Shown here: piece after piece, positions 61,203 to 64,000 of the stretch
Position numbering within the stretch: the stretch's first letter is position 1
Layout of the letters: every line of letters begins with the position of its first letter
Source: Chloroflexota bacterium
GTDB taxonomy: Bacteria; Chloroflexota; Limnocylindria; QHBO01
Length of the DNA stretch: 64,000 bases
Assembly: GCA_025699005.1 (NCBI GenBank)
Contig: JAILWI010000006.1
Location: 62,001-126,000 of the forward strand
Direction of reading: 5' to 3'
Notes under the pieces: model-generated
What the model was told of the DNA's origin: nothing
Seen by the model: only the letters and a program-made list of their open reading frames with translations
Databases searched by the model: none
Program-made: the position numbers and the translations under genes

Positions 61203-62642
61203 TCAGGCGTCGCCGGCGCCTCGTGGGCGGCGGGCGGATCGGAACCGGCCCCAGATGCCCTGCGGCTCGCCGTCCTCGCCCGTGGGGGCGGCGTTCGAGG
61301 TCTCGGCGCTCGTGCCGCTCTCGTCGTCCTTCTTCGTCCGCGGGGAGCGACGGCGGGTCGACTTCGGTTTGGCCTCGTCGTCCGCGGCGGCGGCATCGGT
61401 GCCGCTCTCGTCGTCCTTCTTCGTCCGCGGGGAGCGACGGCGGGTCGACTTCGGCTTGGCCTCGTCGTCCGCGGCGGCGGCATCGGTGCCGCTCTCGTCG
61501 TCCTTCTTCGTCCGCGGGGAGCGACGGCGGGTCGACTTCGGCTTGGCCTCGTCGTCCGCGGCGGCGGCATCGGTGCCGCTCTCGTCGTCCTTCTTCGTCC
61601 GCGGGGAGCGTCGGCGGGTCGACTTCGGCTTGGCCTGGTCGTCCGCGGCGGCGGCATCGGTGCCGCCGGCCTTCTGGAGCGACTCCAGCTCTTCGGGGCT
61701 CAGGCCCAGCTCGGCGAGGGTCTCGGCATCGACCTCCTCGAAGGTGTATTCGCGATCCTCGGGGGCGCCGTCGATCTGGCTGAGATCGTCGAACTCCTCC
61801 CAGCCGACGTCGCCGTTCCCGGCGGGCTCGGCGGCCGTGGTCTCGTCATCACGTCGCGACCGCCCGCGTCCACGACCGCCGCGACGGCGACGGCGGCGCC
61901 GCTCCGGATCCGCGTCCGCGGGTGCATCGGCGGTTGCGGCCGGCGCGGCTACCGGCTTCGGCGCGGCCTCGTCCGACGTCGCGGCCGGCGTGCGGCGCGT
62001 GGTCGAGCGGCCTCGGCGTGCCGGCTCGCTGCCCCCGCCCTTGATGGCGGCGAGGGCCGCGGCAGCAACCGACGGAGACGCCTCGCGGAATCCGAACTCG
62101 GGGGAGACCTCCTTGGCCGGCATCTCGGGCGCGCTCATGCTGTCGCGGAGGGCGCGTCCCTCCTTCCGGCTGATGGAGGCGATCTTCATGATGTCCATGA
62201 ACTCGTCGGCGACCGCGACGAGGTCCGACGAGGTGTTCGGCTTGAAGCTGATGACCTCGCAGCGGACGCCCTTGTCCTGGAGCGCCTTGATGGCGGGGGC
62301 GAAGTCGCCGTCGCCGGAGACGATGACCGCGATGTCCATCCGATCCGCCAGGCGGAACAGGTCGACGACGAGCTCGATGTCGAGGTTCGCCTTCATCCGG
62401 CCGTCGCCGAACTTGCGGATGTCCTTGATGACCGGCTTGTAGCCGTTCTTGCCCAGGAAGTCGATGAACTTGCGCTGGTTCTCGTTTTCCGGGTCGAGTC
62501 CCGTATAGGCATAGGCGCGAATCAGGTCGCGCCCCTTGGTGGCGTGCTTGAGGAGGGCGACGTAGTCGACGTCGACGTCCTGGCCTCGAGCCGCGTAGTA
62601 CATGTTGGCGACGTCAACGAACATCGCCACGTTCTTGCTCAC
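61203..62642 (-). CDS. NYN/LabA-DUF88 domain protein with basic repeat tail
   Basis: 479 residues. N-terminal NYN (PIN-like) nuclease fold, residues 1-150: Asp in MFVDVANMYY, Asp pair in IVSGDGDFAP, typical of the acidic metal site. A linker with basic RRRRRRRGGRGRGRSRR follows, an acidic stretch, then four copies of a 29-residue unit rich in KPKSTRRRSPRTKKDDES (about 329-444). The N-terminal half suggests an RNase or RNA-associated function; the basic tail likely binds nucleic acid. GTG start with AGGAGA 11 nt upstream. Confidence 0.9.
   Translation of the reverse strand: MSKNVAMFVDVANMYYAARGQDVDVDYVALLKHATKGRDLIRAYAYTGLDPENENQRKFIDFLGKNGYKPVIKDIRKFGDGRMKANLDIELVVDLFRLADRMDIAVIVSGDGDFAPAIKALQDKGVRCEVISFKPNTSSDLVAVADEFMDIMKIASISRKEGRALRDSMSAPEMPAKEVSPEFGFREASPSVAAAALAAIKGGGSEPARRGRSTTRRTPAATSDEAAPKPVAAPAATADAPADADPERRRRRRRGGRGRGRSRRDDETTAAEPAGNGDVGWEEFDDLSQIDGAPEDREYTFEEVDAETLAELGLSPEELESLQKAGGTDAAAADDQAKPKSTRRRSPRTKKDDESGTDAAAADDEAKPKSTRRRSPRTKKDDESGTDAAAADDEAKPKSTRRRSPRTKKDDESGTDAAAADDEAKPKSTRRRSPRTKKDDESGTSAETSNAAPTGEDGEPQGIWGRFRSARRPRGAGDA
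61312..61659. repeat. Four tandem 87-bp repeats inside the NYN gene
   Basis: Units begin at 61312, 61399, 61486 and 61573, each exactly 87 bp (29 codons, in frame) and nearly identical at DNA level; the differences seen are isolated substitutions (for example GGTTTGG for GGCTTGG in the first unit). This indicates recent unequal duplication and probable copy-number variation between strains. Confidence 0.9.
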
Positions 62643-62694
62643 GGTTGAGCTCTTCTCCTGTGGTGTGTGATATGGCCGGCGCGGGTGAGTGGTC

Positions 62695-63138
62695 TCAGCC
62701 GAGGCTTCGACCGAGGGTGCGGCCGCGGCTCGCGAACCCCTGTCGCTTCCAGAGCGACGGTTCTGCGGATGCCTGCGGTTCGGTCACCTCCACGCGCGTG
62801 CAGCCCTTGTTTCGTGCCGATCCGATCAGGTGAGCGACGATCTCGTCGGCGACCTGGGTTCGTTCGGCGGTCGTCAGCATTGGCGCCTGCATGATCCCGA
62901 GCTCGTCGACACTGCCGACGAAGGGACCCGATCGCACCGATGGCCTGATGGCGAGGACACCGACGCCCACCACGCGCCCATCACCCTCGGCCACGACGAC
63001 CGTCGCGGAGGGGACGAACAGGAGGTTGCGCAGGTAGTCCACGTCGTCGCGCTGTCCTGCCTCGGCGGGGCCGCGCGCAAGGATGCGGACGGCGGCGTCG
63101 AGGTCAGTGAGACGAGCGCTGCGGACGTGTACCTCCAC
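62695..63138 (-). CDS. GNAT family acetyltransferase
   Basis: 147 residues with the GNAT core: VRSARLTDLDAAVRIL at the N-terminus, VVVAEGDGRVVGVGVLAI, a QVADEIVAHLIGSARNKGCTRVEVT helix-strand with the acetyl-CoA loop region, and FASRGRTLGRSL at the end. The canonical Q/RxxGxG/A loop is not obvious; ELGIMQAPMLTTAERTQ occupies its place. GTG start at 63138 inferred, because the frame open to 63813 runs antisense to the next gene. Confidence 0.72.
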   Translation of the reverse strand: MEVHVRSARLTDLDAAVRILARGPAEAGQRDDVDYLRNLLFVPSATVVVAEGDGRVVGVGVLAIRPSVRSGPFVGSVDELGIMQAPMLTTAERTQVADEIVAHLIGSARNKGCTRVEVTEPQASAEPSLWKRQGFASRGRTLGRSLG

Positions 63139-63316
63139 GAAGGCCTCATCGGGAACGGATCGCAGACACGAGTGCTGCTGAACGACCCTCGGGAGGATAC
63201 CACGCTTTATGTCTTGCGCCGGAGATCGGCACGCGGCTATGATGCCGCGCACCTTGATACGCCGGGCCGCGCATGCGCGCTCCACCCGAGCACACCAGTG
63301 GAGGAAGATTTCCGGA

Positions 63317-64000
63317 ATGCAGAAGTACATGCGATGGAGCGGCATGCTCGTCGTGCTCATGCTCGTCCTCGCCGCTTGCCAGTCAGATGGCGGCGGCGCG
63401 AGCGAGGAGCCGAGCAGCGACGGCGGCGAGCCGTCGGCGAGCGCCGATGGTGGCAGCGGTTCCGCCGCTGACTGTGATGCGGACGAATTCGGCTGCATCG
63501 AGCTTGCTGAGGGCGATCCGCTCATCATCGGCACCGCGCTCGTGATCACCGGGGCCAACGAGTCCCTGGGCCTGGACAGCCAGTACGGCGCCCAGGTGGC
63601 CAATTCGCTTCGCCCCGAGGTTGCCGGCCACGAGGTCGAGTTCAACTTCCAGGACGACGGCTGTTCGACCGAGGGTGGCACCGCCGCTGCGCGTGCGCTC
63701 GTCTCGGAGGAGAACATCGCCGGCGTCATCGGCACCAGCTGCTCGAGCGCCGGCATCCCGGCGGCCGAGATCCTGAGCGCCGAGGGCATCCTCCTCGTCT
63801 CGCCGTCGAACACGGCACCGTCGCTGACGGCGCCGGAGACCCATGAGCCGTTCTACGCGCGCACCGCGCACAACGACTCGATCCAGGGCGCTGCGATGGC
63901 GCAGTTCGTGTGCGAGGTCCTTGGCCTCGGCAGCGCGGCCACCATCGACGATGGCTCGGCCTATGCCGACCAGCTGGCGGCCGTCTTCGCGAGCGAGTTC
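63317..64000 (+). CDS. ABC transporter substrate-binding lipoprotein, Leu/Ile/Val family (3' truncated by window edge)
   Basis: 228 codons are visible and the frame is still open at base 64000. Lipoprotein signal MRWSGMLVVLMLVLAAC (lipobox LAAC), Gly/Ser/Asp linker, then the branched-chain amino-acid-binding-type fold: LIIGTALVITGANESLGLDSQYGAQ, VEFNFQDDGCSTEGGTAAARAL and VIGTSCSSAGIPAAEIL. Binds amino acids, amides or urea outside the membrane; permease genes presumably follow. GGAGG lies upstream of the ATG at 63317. Confidence 0.88.
   Translation, partial: MQKYMRWSGMLVVLMLVLAACQSDGGGASEEPSSDGGEPSASADGGSGSAADCDADEFGCIELAEGDPLIIGTALVITGANESLGLDSQYGAQVANSLRPEVAGHEVEFNFQDDGCSTEGGTAAARALVSEENIAGVIGTSCSSAGIPAAEILSAEGILLVSPSNTAPSLTAPETHEPFYARTAHNDSIQGAAMAQFVCEVLGLGSAATIDDGSAYADQLAAVFASEF

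Noticed and set aside
61312-61659. Regular repeats that might be a CRISPR array
   Set aside because: Units are 87 bp, adjacent with no spacers, and are in-frame coding sequence with the repeat encoded in protein.

Overview
The window is 64 kb of very GC-rich (roughly 70% by eye), gene-dense bacterial chromosome with no recognisable transposase, phage gene, CRISPR array or rRNA. Many genes overlap by 4 nt (ATGA, GTGA, TTGA). Other traits are a C-terminal-zinc type ProRS, an InhA-like FabI, an Rpf/transglycosylase protein, a zinc-ribbon class III cyclase with ATPase and TPR parts, a NirK fused to a cupredoxin, and many apparently leaderless promoters. Together these suggest a free-living aerobic high-GC member of the Chloroflexota (Limnocylindria/Ellin6529-like) or a deep Actinomycetota. 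The assignment is an inference; no marker here settles it.

Layout. 1-3.3 kb: end of proS, a threonine-dehydratase-like enzyme and a convergent S41 protease. 3.4-9.0 kb: a minus-strand, tightly overlapped five-gene lipid-modification operon (SRPBCC, FAD oxidoreductase, DUF1365, cyclopropane-fatty-acid-synthase-like, SAM methyltransferase) with a divergent SDR. 9.0-16.6 kb: a LysR regulator divergent from a complete peptide/nickel-type ABC importer whose last gene is a nitrilase-family amidohydrolase; a LysR-type box lies between them. 16.6-25.2 kb: propeller lipoprotein, MFS and HDAC-like deacetylase (minus), then MoxR/DUF58/DUF4129 (plus) and an FAH/DinB pair. 25.5-31.9 kb: a 1997-residue secreted mosaic protein with a degenerate zincin motif, propeller, CSLREA/beta-helix and TSP3-like repeats, plus a small secreted partner. 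32-36.9 kb: class III cyclase/ATPase/TPR protein divergent from a PAS histidine kinase and its receiver.

36.9-42.1 kb: homogentisate dioxygenase, Hsp20, SixA, a persulfide-dioxygenase/rhodanese set, a DUF6941 protein and a two-domain Ada-type methyltransferase. 42.1-50.7 kb: methyltransferase, FabI, a small conserved gene pair, hydrolase, unknown membrane protein, VOC protein, Rpf-like protein, LOG-family protein, TfoX-N protein and NirK. 50.9-57.6 kb: tRNA-Asp, membrane proteins, alpha/beta hydrolase, DUF885 peptidase, cyclophilin lipoprotein, a low-GC possibly structured RNA region, tRNA-Arg, a DHFR/RibD-like protein and dGTPase. 57.6-64 kb: a lipid kinase/secreted protein/AcyP/HolB operon, YtxH protein, NYN-domain protein with four 87-bp tandem repeats, GNAT acetyltransferase and the start of a Leu/Ile/Val-type binding lipoprotein that runs off the window.

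The genes cover nutrient uptake, aromatic amino acid breakdown, lipid tailoring, sulfur and nitrogen-oxide chemistry, and signalling. Two recurrent architectural signals stand out. First, TANNNT hexamers sit 6-11 nt before many start codons, implying leaderless mRNAs. Second, three convergent gene pairs end in a shared self-complementary CTAG.
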